Part shown: positions 51,580-61,974 of the stretch, one piece after another
How positions within the stretch are numbered: the stretch's first letter is position 1
Layout of the letters: each line of letters begins with the position of its first letter
DNA from: Sphingobacterium sp. ML3W
GTDB taxonomy: Bacteria; Bacteroidota; Bacteroidia; Sphingobacteriales; Sphingobacteriaceae
Assembly (NCBI RefSeq): GCF_029542085.1
Contig: NZ_CP107036.1
Location: forward strand, 5,952,001-6,016,000
Length of the DNA: 64,000 bases
Direction of reading: 5' to 3'
Notes under the pieces: generated by a model
Told to the model about the DNA's origin: nothing
Databases searched by the model: none
Seen by the model: only the letters and a program-made list of their open reading frames with translations
Translations under genes and position numbers: made by a program

Positions 51580-54500
51580 ATGAATAAGTTTTTAATACCG
51601 CTGACCTTCATGTGTGTGCAGATGGCACATGCACAGGAATCCAAGGAGCTGAAAGGAAAGGTACTGGATGCGGTCACATTAAAGCCAGTCGTGGGGGCGA
51701 CGGTTGTAGTCGAAAGTTCGGCAGTAGCCGAAGACATCGGTGTACCCAATCAGGTGCAACAGTCTGCATTGGGTTCATTAACTGATGCATCAGGCGAATT
51801 TCGCCTAAAAATTCCGGGAAACTTAAAATACGTAACCATTAGTTATGTGGGATACCAACGTATTCAAGTACCGGTATTTCAGGATCACAAGACGATTTTG
51901 CTGCAACCGAGTGGTGAATCACTGGATGAAGTAATCGTAACAGGGTATACCGACATCAAAAAACGTAAAAATACAACAGCATATAATAAAATTAATGTCG
52001 CTGACATCAAGCAGACAGGTGTTGCATCTATTGATGAAATGCTGGCGGGGCAGGTGGCTGGTCTACAGTTGAGTAATTTTAACGGTGGCCCCAATAGTGC
52101 TCCGCAGATCCGTATCCGCGGTACGGTATCACTCAATGGTACACAGGATCCATTGTGGGTTATTGATGGATTACCCATAGAAGGGACAGAATTGCCGAAT
52201 CGAATTGATAAGGATAACCTGAATAGTCTGAATAATCTTCCGATCGCAGGAATCAATCCCGATGATATTGCAGATATCACCGTATTAAAAGATGCAGCAG
52301 CAACTTCGATTTATGGTGCACGTGCTGCAAATGGTGTCATCGTTATTACAACAAAACGTGGTAAACCCGGACCGGCAAAATTGCAGGTCTCAGCGAATAC
52401 CTTTGTGACGGAACGCCCTGATTTTAGTCATCTCAACCTGATGAATGCCAATGAGAAAGTAGACTTTGAGCTGCTGATGGCTAACCGGACCGATTTAAAT
52501 TACCGGACGGACAAGGGAGCGGTGATGCGTATCCTGGACAAAGCAAACGCACTGGATGCTTATCGCTCCGGTGGATTAGCTGCTTTATCGCCAGAGATAC
52601 AGCAATCCATCAATCAATTGCGTTTACAGCAAACGGACTGGGGAAAAGAACTTTATCGGCAGGCCCTAAACCAACAGTATTCAGCATCAATCTCCGGGGG
52701 AAATGATGGGCATCGTTACTACTTGTCAAGTGGATTTTACGATGAGAAAGGAGCAACAAAAGGAACGGATCTACGTCGTTATTCATTGACGCTAAATAAT
52801 GATTTCAATATCAATGACCGGTTTAAAGCGGGAATCAATCTATTGGGGTCAGTTTCAAATAGACAGAATCCGATCCAGGATGATGACGCATTTACCAATC
52901 CAAGTAACTATATGCGCTTGGTCAATCCTTATTTGACCGTACGTGACCAATCGGGTAAGTATAATTATGATCCGGATATCGAAGGCTATGAAAAAGATAC
53001 TTATATTCCTTTTAACGCCGTAGAAGAACGGGAAAATACCAGATATGCATTAACAAACAAAGCTTTAAAGGCCATTGGTTACCTGGAGTATACCATTATT
53101 CCGCAATTGTCTTTACGCAGCGAATTTGGCTTGCAGTTTGACGAAAATAGCACGGAAAGATTTGCCGATCAGGAAAGCTATAATACCCGTAAATTGCGCG
53201 CTGCAACAAGGTATTATGATTCGACAACGAAAACGTACAAATACTTTTTGCCAACAGGAGGTAAGATCGAAAATACAAACAACAGTGTCTTCCAATACAA
53301 CTGGAAAACTTACCTCAAGTACGCTAAAACCTGGAATGATAAGCATGAGCTGGAACTGATGGGCGGAACAGAACTGCGTCGCAGTACAAATAAAATGACC
53401 GCGACCAAAGGTTTTGGATATAATCCGGCAACGTTGACAACACAGAATATTGTTTTTCCGAACAGCAACTATCAGGATGACGCTAGATTTGTGCAATATA
53501 AAAAAGGATTGATCGAAAACTCCTACGCCTCCTTCTACGGGAATGCGACCTATACATTTGACCGCAAGTACAATGTGTACGGTAGCATACGTTATGATGG
53601 GTCCAATATGTTCGGGGTAGATCCGAAGTATCGTTTCTTGCCGATCTGGTCTTTGTCTGGATCATGGAATGTGCTGGAGGAGGAATTCATCAAGGGAAAA
53701 ACAGTCTTGTCTGATCTCCGTGTGCGTGCCTCGTATGGTATTCAGGGGAATGTGGATCGCAATACCTATCCGTTTATTGTTGGAAAGTACGAAAATTCGA
53801 CTATACTTCCAGGTTATCCTGAAGGCTCAGTTGTGGTTGATATGCCTGCAAATGATAAATTACGCTGGGAACGCACAAAATCTTATAATGCGGGGATTGA
53901 CTTAGGTCTATGGAAAAATCGACTGAATATCACGGTTGATTACTACAATAGAACAAGCACAGACCTTATTGCAAATAGCGCATTACCTATGGAAAATGGC
54001 TTCCAGGACGTTCAGGTCAACTGGGCTTCAGCGCGAAATCAGGGAGTGGAGTTGACGATCTCGAGCCGTCAGATTCAGACCGAAAAATTCTCCTGGTCGA
54101 CGGATTTTAATATTGCACACAATAATAATAAATTATTGAAGGTCATGAATAATCCCAAAGCCTATGCGCCAGATACACAGGAAGGCCGTCCGATCAATGG
54201 GCTATATGTACTGGAAACGGCGGGATTGGATAAAGACGGTGTGATGCAGTTCAGAAATCAGGATGGATCAGTTTCGAGCTTTGAAGAATTTTACGGCTTA
54301 TATGATCCTTGGGCAGATTTCTTGCCAGGATATATGTCTCAAACAGACATGACAGCTGCCACCTATCGTTCCAAATTTAAATATTTGGGCAGCAAGGATC
54401 CGAAGTTTATTGGTGGTATGACCAACCGTTTCCGGTATGCGAATTTTGATCTGGCAATTTCAGCTGTGTTCAATTTAGAGCGTTGGGTAAGCCGTACACC

Positions 54501-54918
54501 GACTTATAATCCAGCTAAAGTAGATCGTGGGCAAAATTATACGAAGGATCTGTTGGCGGCCCTACAGGGCAAAGCTGCGTTGCCGGCATTGGGAAGTATC
54601 AGTTCGGAATTAAATGAGCGTTGGATGGCCTATGGCTGGATGGAAAGCAATGACCCAATCAATTCATTTAATCAGTATGATATCTGGGCCAAGAAAATGA
54701 GTTATGTCCGTATTAATAGCATTCGTTTAGGTTATACGCTCCCGGCAGCGGTGAGTAAAAAAATTGGCGCAAGTAATTTGCGTTTCAACGTTGAAGGACG
54801 CAACCTATTTGTTTTCGGCGCGAATTACGAAGGATACTTTGACCCGGAGACCTACGGCGGCTATTATGCACAACCAATCAGCAAATCTTTTGCCTTTGGT
54901 CTTTCAGCAAGTTTTTAA
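51580..54918 (+). CDS. SusC/RagA-family TonB-dependent transporter
   Basis: A 1112-residue outer-membrane importer. A short signal peptide ends HAQ (residue 19). The carboxypeptidase-D-like domain (ELKGKVLDAVTLKPVVGATV) contains an insert of about 25 residues before the SLTDASGEFRLKIPG part. The TonB-box-like LDEVIVTGYTDIKKRKN, the plug (PLWVIDGLPIEG, ITVLKDAAATSIYGARAANG) and the barrel ending in SASF follow. It has no STN domain, in agreement with control by the flanking two-component system rather than by FecR. It is co-transcribed with the protease and susD. Confidence 0.94.
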   Translation: MNKFLIPLTFMCVQMAHAQESKELKGKVLDAVTLKPVVGATVVVESSAVAEDIGVPNQVQQSALGSLTDASGEFRLKIPGNLKYVTISYVGYQRIQVPVFQDHKTILLQPSGESLDEVIVTGYTDIKKRKNTTAYNKINVADIKQTGVASIDEMLAGQVAGLQLSNFNGGPNSAPQIRIRGTVSLNGTQDPLWVIDGLPIEGTELPNRIDKDNLNSLNNLPIAGINPDDIADITVLKDAAATSIYGARAANGVIVITTKRGKPGPAKLQVSANTFVTERPDFSHLNLMNANEKVDFELLMANRTDLNYRTDKGAVMRILDKANALDAYRSGGLAALSPEIQQSINQLRLQQTDWGKELYRQALNQQYSASISGGNDGHRYYLSSGFYDEKGATKGTDLRRYSLTLNNDFNINDRFKAGINLLGSVSNRQNPIQDDDAFTNPSNYMRLVNPYLTVRDQSGKYNYDPDIEGYEKDTYIPFNAVEERENTRYALTNKALKAIGYLEYTIIPQLSLRSEFGLQFDENSTERFADQESYNTRKLRAATRYYDSTTKTYKYFLPTGGKIENTNNSVFQYNWKTYLKYAKTWNDKHELELMGGTELRRSTNKMTATKGFGYNPATLTTQNIVFPNSNYQDDARFVQYKKGLIENSYASFYGNATYTFDRKYNVYGSIRYDGSNMFGVDPKYRFLPIWSLSGSWNVLEEEFIKGKTVLSDLRVRASYGIQGNVDRNTYPFIVGKYENSTILPGYPEGSVVVDMPANDKLRWERTKSYNAGIDLGLWKNRLNITVDYYNRTSTDLIANSALPMENGFQDVQVNWASARNQGVELTISSRQIQTEKFSWSTDFNIAHNNNKLLKVMNNPKAYAPDTQEGRPINGLYVLETAGLDKDGVMQFRNQDGSVSSFEEFYGLYDPWADFLPGYMSQTDMTAATYRSKFKYLGSKDPKFIGGMTNRFRYANFDLAISAVFNLERWVSRTPTYNPAKVDRGQNYTKDLLAALQGKAALPALGSISSELNERWMAYGWMESNDPINSFNQYDIWAKKMSYVRINSIRLGYTLPAAVSKKIGASNLRFNVEGRNLFVFGANYEGYFDPETYGGYYAQPISKSFAFGLSASF

Positions 54919-54938
54919 TTCTTTTAATTGACTATAAC

Positions 54939-56258
54939 ATGAGAAAAATAATTTATTTTGGAATGATCATGACTGCTAGTGCATTGACATCCTGCAATAA
55001 ATATTTAGATATAAAACCTGTAGGTACTGTGATCCCAGCTTCGGAAAGTGATTTTAGAGGCTTAATGACAAGCAGCTATACTGGTTTCCCTGCCCATAAA
55101 TCTTATCTGTCCTTACGTACGGATGAATTACTTCTGGACGAAAGTTCGACCGATGCGGCGAGGACCAAAGATATCTACCTGTGGAATGACCAGAATCCCG
55201 ATCCAACAACTACCGCGTATCCTTATCTGGCTTTTTACAAGAGTATTTTTTATACCAATCAGATCATCAGTACCATCGATGAGAAATTGACAAGCAACGC
55301 AACGGTGGATCAGATTAAAGGGGAAGCCTATCTCATGCGCGCTTATGCACATTTTGAACTGTTAAATCTCTATAGCGAGGTCTATGCCGCAAGCAATGTG
55401 GGGCTCCGTGGTGTTCCGTTGTCCACGAAAATTGATCTGGAACAACGGTTTGTTCCTGCAACCCTAGGTGAATCGTATGCGCAGGTGTTATCAGATATGG
55501 AAAAGGGAACGGCACTGCTTACGGTAGAGGATCAGGCCAAGGGTGTCAATTACCGCTTTAGCAAACGTGGTGCTTACGCGATGGAATCGCGTCTCCATTT
55601 GTATCGTGGCGAATGGCAAGTGGCAGCTGAAGCTGCTCAAAAAGCGTTGGCGATAAATAATAAATTAGTTGACCTAAACGCTACAGGAAGTAAGTTGCCG
55701 AATGATTTTGAATCAGAAGAGACGATTATGGCGCTGGAGAAAGTATCCATTCCAGAAGTACGTTCAAGTTCATTTATTTCGCCCGCTTTATTATCGTCTT
55801 ATTCAGAAGGTGATTTGAGAAAGGGTCGTTACTTCCAAAAAAGGGGTGCTGACTATGTTTCCCTTAAAGGTGGAGAAAACCGTTTCAACGTGAGCTTCAG
55901 AAATGCAGATCTTTATCTGACCGTGGCTGAATGTTATGCTCGTCTGGGCAATACAGCGGAAGCTTTAAAATATCTGACCGCACTAAAGAAAAACAGGTTT
56001 ACGGTCGATGCTTACGCCAAAGAAACCAAAGCTGACGCGAGTTTGTCCAAAGAACAATTGCTGGATGCAGTGTTGCTTGAACGCAAACGTGAACTTGCGC
56101 TGGAGGGTTTACGTTGGTATGATTTAAAGCGTACGACAAGACCAGCCATAACACATACTAGTTTTGGGAGAACAATGACTTTGCAGCAAAACGATCCGCG
56201 GTATGTGATCCGTTATCCACAGGAAGCGATCAATAATAACCCCGATCTATTGAAATAA
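54939..56258 (+). CDS. SusD/RagB-family lipoprotein
   Basis: A 439-residue surface lipoprotein with lipobox LTSC (Cys19). Typical features are CNKYLDIKPVGTVIPAS, IKGEAYLMRAYAHFELLNLY and the C-terminal LLERKRELALEGLRWYDLKR, ending RYPQEAINNNPDLLK. It lies 20 bases after susC. With the protease and SusC it should form a peptide-uptake unit (inferred). A terminator follows at 56288. Confidence 0.93.
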   Translation: MRKIIYFGMIMTASALTSCNKYLDIKPVGTVIPASESDFRGLMTSSYTGFPAHKSYLSLRTDELLLDESSTDAARTKDIYLWNDQNPDPTTTAYPYLAFYKSIFYTNQIISTIDEKLTSNATVDQIKGEAYLMRAYAHFELLNLYSEVYAASNVGLRGVPLSTKIDLEQRFVPATLGESYAQVLSDMEKGTALLTVEDQAKGVNYRFSKRGAYAMESRLHLYRGEWQVAAEAAQKALAINNKLVDLNATGSKLPNDFESEETIMALEKVSIPEVRSSSFISPALLSSYSEGDLRKGRYFQKRGADYVSLKGGENRFNVSFRNADLYLTVAECYARLGNTAEALKYLTALKKNRFTVDAYAKETKADASLSKEQLLDAVLLERKRELALEGLRWYDLKRTTRPAITHTSFGRTMTLQQNDPRYVIRYPQEAINNNPDLLK

Positions 56259-56287
56259 GGTCAATTTTTTTTAATCCTTTATATATT

Positions 56288-56320
56288 AATCCATTTTCTT
56301 TCTTAGGAAATGGATTTTTT
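56288..56320 (+). terminator. Terminator between susD and the response regulator gene
   Basis: A 9-base stem (56288-56296 with 56308-56316) is followed by TTTT. The regulator gene starts only 15 bases later, so either the hairpin is leaky or the regulator has its own promoter upstream in the susD end. Confidence 0.65.
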
Positions 56321-56334
56321 ATTACATTCAACCC

Positions 56335-57060
56335 ATGGGATGGAATATATTGATTGTCGAAGACGAAGATTGGGCTTTTGTAGGCTTAAAGGAGATGTTG
56401 ACAGACCTTTATGGGGACAGCACATTGACCTTTACCAATGCAAAGGAGATTCAAGAAGCGGTGAAGGCCATCAATAAACATCATTTTGACCTGATTTTTA
56501 TGGATATCCATCTGATGGATGGACTGAGTTTCGAAATATTTAAGCAGGTGTCTATTGATGTACCACTTATTTTTACGACGGCTTACGAACAATATGCCTT
56601 GGAAGCTTTCCAGAATCAAGGTTATGCCTATCTGTTAAAACCTTTCGATAGCGAAGAGTTGGCACAAGCCATGAAACGTATCGAGCCGCTGTTGCCCAAA
56701 ACAGAGTTGCGTCTAAAGCAGCGCTTTCTGGTGAAGTATGGCAACTTCTTAAAGTCCTTGGCGATTACTGATATTGCCTACTTTATGGCAGAAGATAAAG
56801 AACTGTATGCGGTGGAAAAAGAGTCAGGTGTAGCCTATATTATTGAAGATAGTCTTATCCACTTGGTGACTCAGGTAGATCCATTCGTTTTTTTTCAAAT
56901 TAATCGGAAATTTCTTATTCGTGTTGATTCCATTCAGTCTATGTTAAAAATAAGTCGGAATAGAATTAAATTGGAACTAATTCCCCAAACTCCAAAGGGG
57001 ATTGATGTTATAGTTAGCGAAGAGCGTTCTCCAAATTTTCAGCGTTGGCTGGATCAATAG
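56335..57060 (+). CDS. LytTR-type response regulator
   Basis: A 241-residue regulator. The receiver domain (residues 1-120) has the phosphoacceptor D57 in DLIFMDIHLMDG, the acidic pair in IVEDEDW and the conserved Lys in LLKPFDSEEL. The LytTR DNA-binding domain covers about residues 135-240 (FLVKYGNFLKSLAITDIAYF, QINRKFLIRVDSIQSML). The nearest sensor is the LytS-type kinase at 47282. LytTR proteins bind paired direct repeats; the 21-base-pitch repeat at 48657 is the prime candidate site. Confidence 0.92.
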   Translation: MGWNILIVEDEDWAFVGLKEMLTDLYGDSTLTFTNAKEIQEAVKAINKHHFDLIFMDIHLMDGLSFEIFKQVSIDVPLIFTTAYEQYALEAFQNQGYAYLLKPFDSEELAQAMKRIEPLLPKTELRLKQRFLVKYGNFLKSLAITDIAYFMAEDKELYAVEKESGVAYIIEDSLIHLVTQVDPFVFFQINRKFLIRVDSIQSMLKISRNRIKLELIPQTPKGIDVIVSEERSPNFQRWLDQ

Positions 57061-57322
57061 CTGTTTGTTAGCTTGCTTACTATCAACTTATTGTCATGAG
57101 TTGTTTTTGTAATTGGTTGATTTTCATTAATTTATTTTTTTATAAAAATGTATAGTAAATTAGTATAGATTGTATTATATTTGCGATCTAATAAAATCTA
57201 TCAATTTAGTAGATTTTTAAACACGGTAAGTTTTACCACCTTTTTTGGTAAAATAATTACATTTAATTTATTTATTTTCTATATATTTATTATACTTAAC
57301 TCATTTATTAAATATCCTTCAT
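57061..57322. other. AT-rich promoter region ahead of the fourth susC
   Basis: A 262-base, very AT-rich gap. A perfect -7 TATATTTG lies at 57176-57183 but no TTTG stands 19-21 bases before it. The leader would be about 135 bases long. A 63-codon frame here has no protein-like features. The lack of a -33 element suggests an activated promoter. Confidence 0.5.
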
Positions 57323-60300
57323 ATGCACTCAACATTCAAATACATTCCTATTGTAGCATTAGCGCTGTCTAGTGCCAGTATGAATAAACTGTATGCACAG
57401 CAACGTTCCATTCAGGGGAAAGTGACCGATGCCAATACCGGGCAGGTACTTCCTGGCGTTAGTGTGCGGGTATCTGATCAAAATAAATCGACGCTGACTA
57501 ACGCTAACGGGGAGTTTACGATCAGTATCACAGGTAAAGATGACCCGTTCCTGGAGTTTTCTTTTATAGGCTACGAATCGCAACAACTGAGAGCCACGGG
57601 AAGTACAATCTCTTTGGCTTTGAAACCATCAAGTACAGATTTGGAAGAGGTGGTCGTAGTGGCGTATGGTACTTCTAAACGTACAAATATCACGGGGTCA
57701 GTAAGTACGGTCAGCAGTAAAGCAATAGAGAATAGACAGGTGTCAAGTATTTCGAAAGCGTTAGAGGGGCAAGTTCCGGGGTTGCAATCTGTTGCTTCAT
57801 CTGGTCAGCCCGGAACAGATGCAACAATACGTATTCGTGGGATTGGTTCTATTAATGCATCAAGTTCACCACTGATTGTTTTGGATGGTAATCCTTACGC
57901 AGGGGATATCAATTCTATTAATCCGAACGATATTCAGTCCATATCGGTACTAAAGGATGCCGCTTCCAGTGCGCTTTATGGATCCAGAGGAGCGAATGGT
58001 GTAATTATTATTACAACCAAATCTGGTAAAACATCAGGTGATACAAAGATCAACCTCAATTTTACACAGGGTTATTCAGGTCGTGCTGTTAAGGATTATG
58101 AACAAGTAACGACAGACGAATACTTCCAGTTGTATTGGGAGGCATTGCGTAATAAAAATTTAAGCAATGGCTTGAATGCTGCGCAGGCTGCTACGAATGC
58201 AAGCAGGACTTTGCTGGTTGATTTGAAGAAAAATCCTTATGGTAGCCAATTTCCACAACCAGTGGGTGTGGATGGTAAGCTGGTTTCAGGTGCTAAAACC
58301 TTATGGGATGATCCCTGGAAAGATGTGTTGCAGCGAACTGGTGTACGTACACAAGGGGATTTGAGCTTTAGTGGTGGAAGTGAAAAAAGTACCTATTATA
58401 TTTCGGGCGGATATCTTAATGATCAGGGCATGGCTATTGAATCGGGATTTAAACGATATAATTTGCGGGCGAATATCGATAGTAAAGTCAAGTCCTGGCT
58501 AAACGCCGGTGTTAATGTTGGCGGAAGTAGTACATTTCAAAAATATCCACAATCAGAAGATAGCAATACCGCTAATATCATTAATTTTTCACGGTTGGTT
58601 CCCTCTTTTTATCCCTATTATGAACGTAATGATGATGGATCTTATGTAGAGGAAAATGGGAAAAGAGTGTATGATTTTGGTGCGTATAGACCAAGTGCGG
58701 CTTCTCCCCGTAATAATTTAGCGGCAACTTTGCCCTTGGATAAAAATGATATTCGTAGAGAGAATATTTCGGCACGCGCGTATTTGGAAGCTTTGCTGAC
58801 AACGAATCTGAAACTGAAATCTACATACAGTCTTGATTATATCAATTCCAATACGCATGACTATGAGAACCCTCTCTTGGGATTTAGCGCTGAAACCTTT
58901 GGTACAGTAGCACGGTCGAGTGTACGGACAGTGGGACAGACATGGAATAATATATTAACTTATGAAAAGCAATTTGGCTTGCATCATCTTAATGTATTAG
59001 CTGGGCAGGAATACTATGCTTTTAATAGTAGCAATATCAGTGGTAACCGGAGTTATTTTGTATTGCCGGGATTCTACGAACCGGTTGCTGCGTCGCAGCT
59101 TGATGGTTTTACAGGTTCGAGTGTTGATTATAAACTATTGAGCTTTCTGGGGCGCTTAGAATATAATTACGACAATAAATATTATTTCTCCGGATCATTA
59201 CGGACAGATGGGTCATCCCGATTTAGCCCAGATAAACGCTGGGGAACATTTTGGTCCGTTGGTGGCTCTTGGAAATTGAAACAGGAAGATTTCTTAAAGG
59301 ATAACAGTGTGCTTAGTCAGCTGACACTTCGGGCGAGTTATGGTGGCCAAGGAAATGATAATCTGGGAACTTATTTTGCGTACCAGGGGCTGTATACGAT
59401 TGCCAATAGTCTTGGGAAAGGCGGTACATATACTGGTAGATTGGCTACTCCAGATTTAAAATGGGAAACTAATCTGAATTTAAATGTGGGTGTGGACGTT
59501 TCGGCTTTCCAGGACCGCGTCTCGTTAACAGTGGAGTATTTTGATAGAAGAAGTAAAGATTTGTTATTTACAATGCCAATGGCAGCATCTACCGGTTATA
59601 TTGGTTATGATGCAAATATAGGAGCAGTGAAAAATACAGGTATCGACGTGGATATCCGTACTGTTCCTGTTAAAAATGATAATTTTAAATGGAATTTGGA
59701 TATCAATTTCTCCCATTACAAAAACAAAATAACCTCTCTTCCTGATAATACCAAATCAATTATAAGTGGAACAAAAATTCTACGCGTTGGGGGCAGTGTA
59801 TTTGATTTTTATATGCCAGAATGGGCAGGTGTGAATCCGGAAAATGGTTTGCCGCAGTGGTATATTGCTGATAAAGATGGAAATAATACGGGGCAGAAAA
59901 CTTCCAAGTATAGTGATGCAGGTAGCTTTGTCGCAGGTAGTTCGCTTCCGGATCTTGTAGGCGGGGTGCAGAATAGTTTTACTTATAAGAATTTTGACCT
60001 GTCCGCGTTGCTTAGCTTTAGCCTTGGAGGACAAATACTGGATAATGATTATATTCAATTGATGCACAATGGTAATAATGTCGGTCGCGCCTGGTCAAAG
60101 GAGATATTGAACCGTTGGACACCTGAGAATACGCAGACAGATGTGCCTAAACTAACAACAGATGTCACTAACTGGACTTCGGCGTCTACACGCTTTTTGT
60201 ATAGTGGAACCTATGCGCGGATTAAAAATGTGAGCTTGGGCTACAGTCTTCCTTCGACTTTATTGCAGCGTATCCATATCGATAAAATACGCGTTTTTGC

Positions 60301-60430
60301 TACAGCTGAGAATCTATTGACATTTTATGGACACAAGGGTATGGACCCTGAGCAGACAGTAAATGGTACGACATATTTCCGTTATCCGGCAATGCGTACA
60401 ATTTCAGGTGGTGTACAGCTTGTGTTTTAA
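57323..60430 (+). CDS. SusC/RagA-family TonB-dependent transporter
   Basis: A 1035-residue outer-membrane importer. The signal peptide ends near LYAQQ (residue 26). The carboxypeptidase-D-like domain (SIQGKVTDANTGQVLPGVSV), TonB-box-like LEEVVVVAYGTSKRTN, the plug (ISVLKDAASSALYGSRGANG) and the barrel ending in LVF are in the usual order. It has no STN domain and no sigma/FecR pair nearby. Its gene starts 262 bases after the LytTR regulator. The next gene encodes its SusD partner; no enzyme gene follows, so its substrate is open. Confidence 0.94.
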   Translation: MHSTFKYIPIVALALSSASMNKLYAQQRSIQGKVTDANTGQVLPGVSVRVSDQNKSTLTNANGEFTISITGKDDPFLEFSFIGYESQQLRATGSTISLALKPSSTDLEEVVVVAYGTSKRTNITGSVSTVSSKAIENRQVSSISKALEGQVPGLQSVASSGQPGTDATIRIRGIGSINASSSPLIVLDGNPYAGDINSINPNDIQSISVLKDAASSALYGSRGANGVIIITTKSGKTSGDTKINLNFTQGYSGRAVKDYEQVTTDEYFQLYWEALRNKNLSNGLNAAQAATNASRTLLVDLKKNPYGSQFPQPVGVDGKLVSGAKTLWDDPWKDVLQRTGVRTQGDLSFSGGSEKSTYYISGGYLNDQGMAIESGFKRYNLRANIDSKVKSWLNAGVNVGGSSTFQKYPQSEDSNTANIINFSRLVPSFYPYYERNDDGSYVEENGKRVYDFGAYRPSAASPRNNLAATLPLDKNDIRRENISARAYLEALLTTNLKLKSTYSLDYINSNTHDYENPLLGFSAETFGTVARSSVRTVGQTWNNILTYEKQFGLHHLNVLAGQEYYAFNSSNISGNRSYFVLPGFYEPVAASQLDGFTGSSVDYKLLSFLGRLEYNYDNKYYFSGSLRTDGSSRFSPDKRWGTFWSVGGSWKLKQEDFLKDNSVLSQLTLRASYGGQGNDNLGTYFAYQGLYTIANSLGKGGTYTGRLATPDLKWETNLNLNVGVDVSAFQDRVSLTVEYFDRRSKDLLFTMPMAASTGYIGYDANIGAVKNTGIDVDIRTVPVKNDNFKWNLDINFSHYKNKITSLPDNTKSIISGTKILRVGGSVFDFYMPEWAGVNPENGLPQWYIADKDGNNTGQKTSKYSDAGSFVAGSSLPDLVGGVQNSFTYKNFDLSALLSFSLGGQILDNDYIQLMHNGNNVGRAWSKEILNRWTPENTQTDVPKLTTDVTNWTSASTRFLYSGTYARIKNVSLGYSLPSTLLQRIHIDKIRVFATAENLLTFYGHKGMDPEQTVNGTTYFRYPAMRTISGGVQLVF

Positions 60431-60460
60431 ATCAGTCGAATATTTAAAGTAAATAATAAT

Positions 60461-61954
60461 ATGAAAATTACGAAAATAAAACTTATTTATATTCTTTTAG
60501 GGCTTTCCTCCGTCACTACTTCCTGTAAGGATAAACTAGATACTGTCCCTACGACATCAGTGACAGAAGAACAGATTTATAAAGATACACGTGGTGTTGC
60601 AACGGTTGTAAATGGTACCTGGAAATATTTAAATGATACCTATTTTACCTTTGCAAATCCAGGTTATACATCTGTAATGCGTACAAGTGATGCCATGGGA
60701 AGCGATGTGGCAGTGACAACCAAATACGGTTATCGCGACGCCTATGGTTTTACAGAGTTAGATAACCGCCGGTCTTACCGGGTATCATCTTTTTGGACCT
60801 TATTTTATAAAGTAATTGATAATACCAATAATGTAATCGCGAAAGTGGATGGGGTAACTGGCGATATCGCGGATAAAAACTTTCTGAAAGGACAGGCAAA
60901 AGCATTGCGTGCATTTATTTATCTTAATCTGGCTTCATTCTATCAATTTAGCTATTTAAAAGACAAGAATGCGAAGGCTGTCCCGATTTATATCGAACCT
61001 AGCACCCTGCAAACGAAAGGTAAACCAAGAGCTAGTTTAGAGGAGTTGTACCAGCTTATTGTGAAAGATCTAAAAGATAGCGAAGTTTTATTGGCATCGG
61101 CAACTAAAGTGGAAAAATATCAGATTAGTATAGATGTTGTTTATGGTCTTCTCGCCAGGACATATCTACAGATCGGGGAATGGAAATTAGCTGCCGAATA
61201 TGCAACTAAAGCGGGAGCTGCGCATAATCTAATGAGCGCTTCGGATTATCAGGCTGGGTTTAATGACGCACAAAATTCAGAATGGCTCTGGGGACATCTG
61301 CAAACTACTGAGCAGAATACAGCTAGTTATACGTTTCATTATATAGATGTTTCTTCTTCAGCCTCTTATTATTATAGTTTTATGGCTGATCCATATTTTA
61401 AGGATCTATTTGATAAAGATGATGTCCGCTATGCCTTGTTTGAATGGGATGGTTTAAAAGGCCGTGAAGGATTTTTGCGCTACAAGAAGTTTAAAATGAA
61501 GACGAATCAAATAGGGGATATTGTGTATATGCGTTCGGCTGAAATGTTGCTGATTGCAGCAGAGGCTTATGCACGTGCAGGTGAGGTTGATAAAGCAGTA
61601 GCTGCGCTGAATAAATTGCGAAAGGCACGTAACGCCAAGTTATTTGAAGGGAGAGATGGTGCAACACTAATTGCAGAAATTCTAGTAGAACGTAGAAAAG
61701 AGCTTTGGGGCGAGGGGTTTGCATTATCTGATATTATTCGTACCCAAGGTAAGGTTACACGAAAGGCTTTTTTAAATGATAAAGGAGAACCGATACAGGT
61801 GCAGGTTGTTGACGAAGAAGGGAAAACAAAATTGGTCGATGGACAAGGCCATCGGGTGATCAAATTCTCTGACGGTTCTAACTTTGTGAATAATAGTCCA
61901 TATTATCTATTTGCTATTCCCAATACAGAATACGAACAGAATCCAAATTTGTAA
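60461..61954 (+). CDS. SusD/RagB-family lipoprotein
   Basis: A 497-residue surface lipoprotein with lipobox TTSC (Cys22). SusD features are LDTVPTTSVTEEQIY, KGQAKALRAFIYLNLASFYQ and the C-terminal ILVERRKELWGEGFALSDII, ending AIPNTEYEQNPNL. It lies 30 bases after susC. No glycoside hydrolase or protease gene follows; a strong terminator ends the unit. Confidence 0.93.
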   Translation: MKITKIKLIYILLGLSSVTTSCKDKLDTVPTTSVTEEQIYKDTRGVATVVNGTWKYLNDTYFTFANPGYTSVMRTSDAMGSDVAVTTKYGYRDAYGFTELDNRRSYRVSSFWTLFYKVIDNTNNVIAKVDGVTGDIADKNFLKGQAKALRAFIYLNLASFYQFSYLKDKNAKAVPIYIEPSTLQTKGKPRASLEELYQLIVKDLKDSEVLLASATKVEKYQISIDVVYGLLARTYLQIGEWKLAAEYATKAGAAHNLMSASDYQAGFNDAQNSEWLWGHLQTTEQNTASYTFHYIDVSSSASYYYSFMADPYFKDLFDKDDVRYALFEWDGLKGREGFLRYKKFKMKTNQIGDIVYMRSAEMLLIAAEAYARAGEVDKAVAALNKLRKARNAKLFEGRDGATLIAEILVERRKELWGEGFALSDIIRTQGKVTRKAFLNDKGEPIQVQVVDEEGKTKLVDGQGHRVIKFSDGSNFVNNSPYYLFAIPNTEYEQNPNL

Positions 61955-61974
61955 GAAGTTAACTCATTGTTGGA

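Noticed and set aside
57181-57372. 63-codon frame ahead of the fourth susC
   Set aside because: Low-complexity AT-rich translation that runs into susC in another frame; no protein features.
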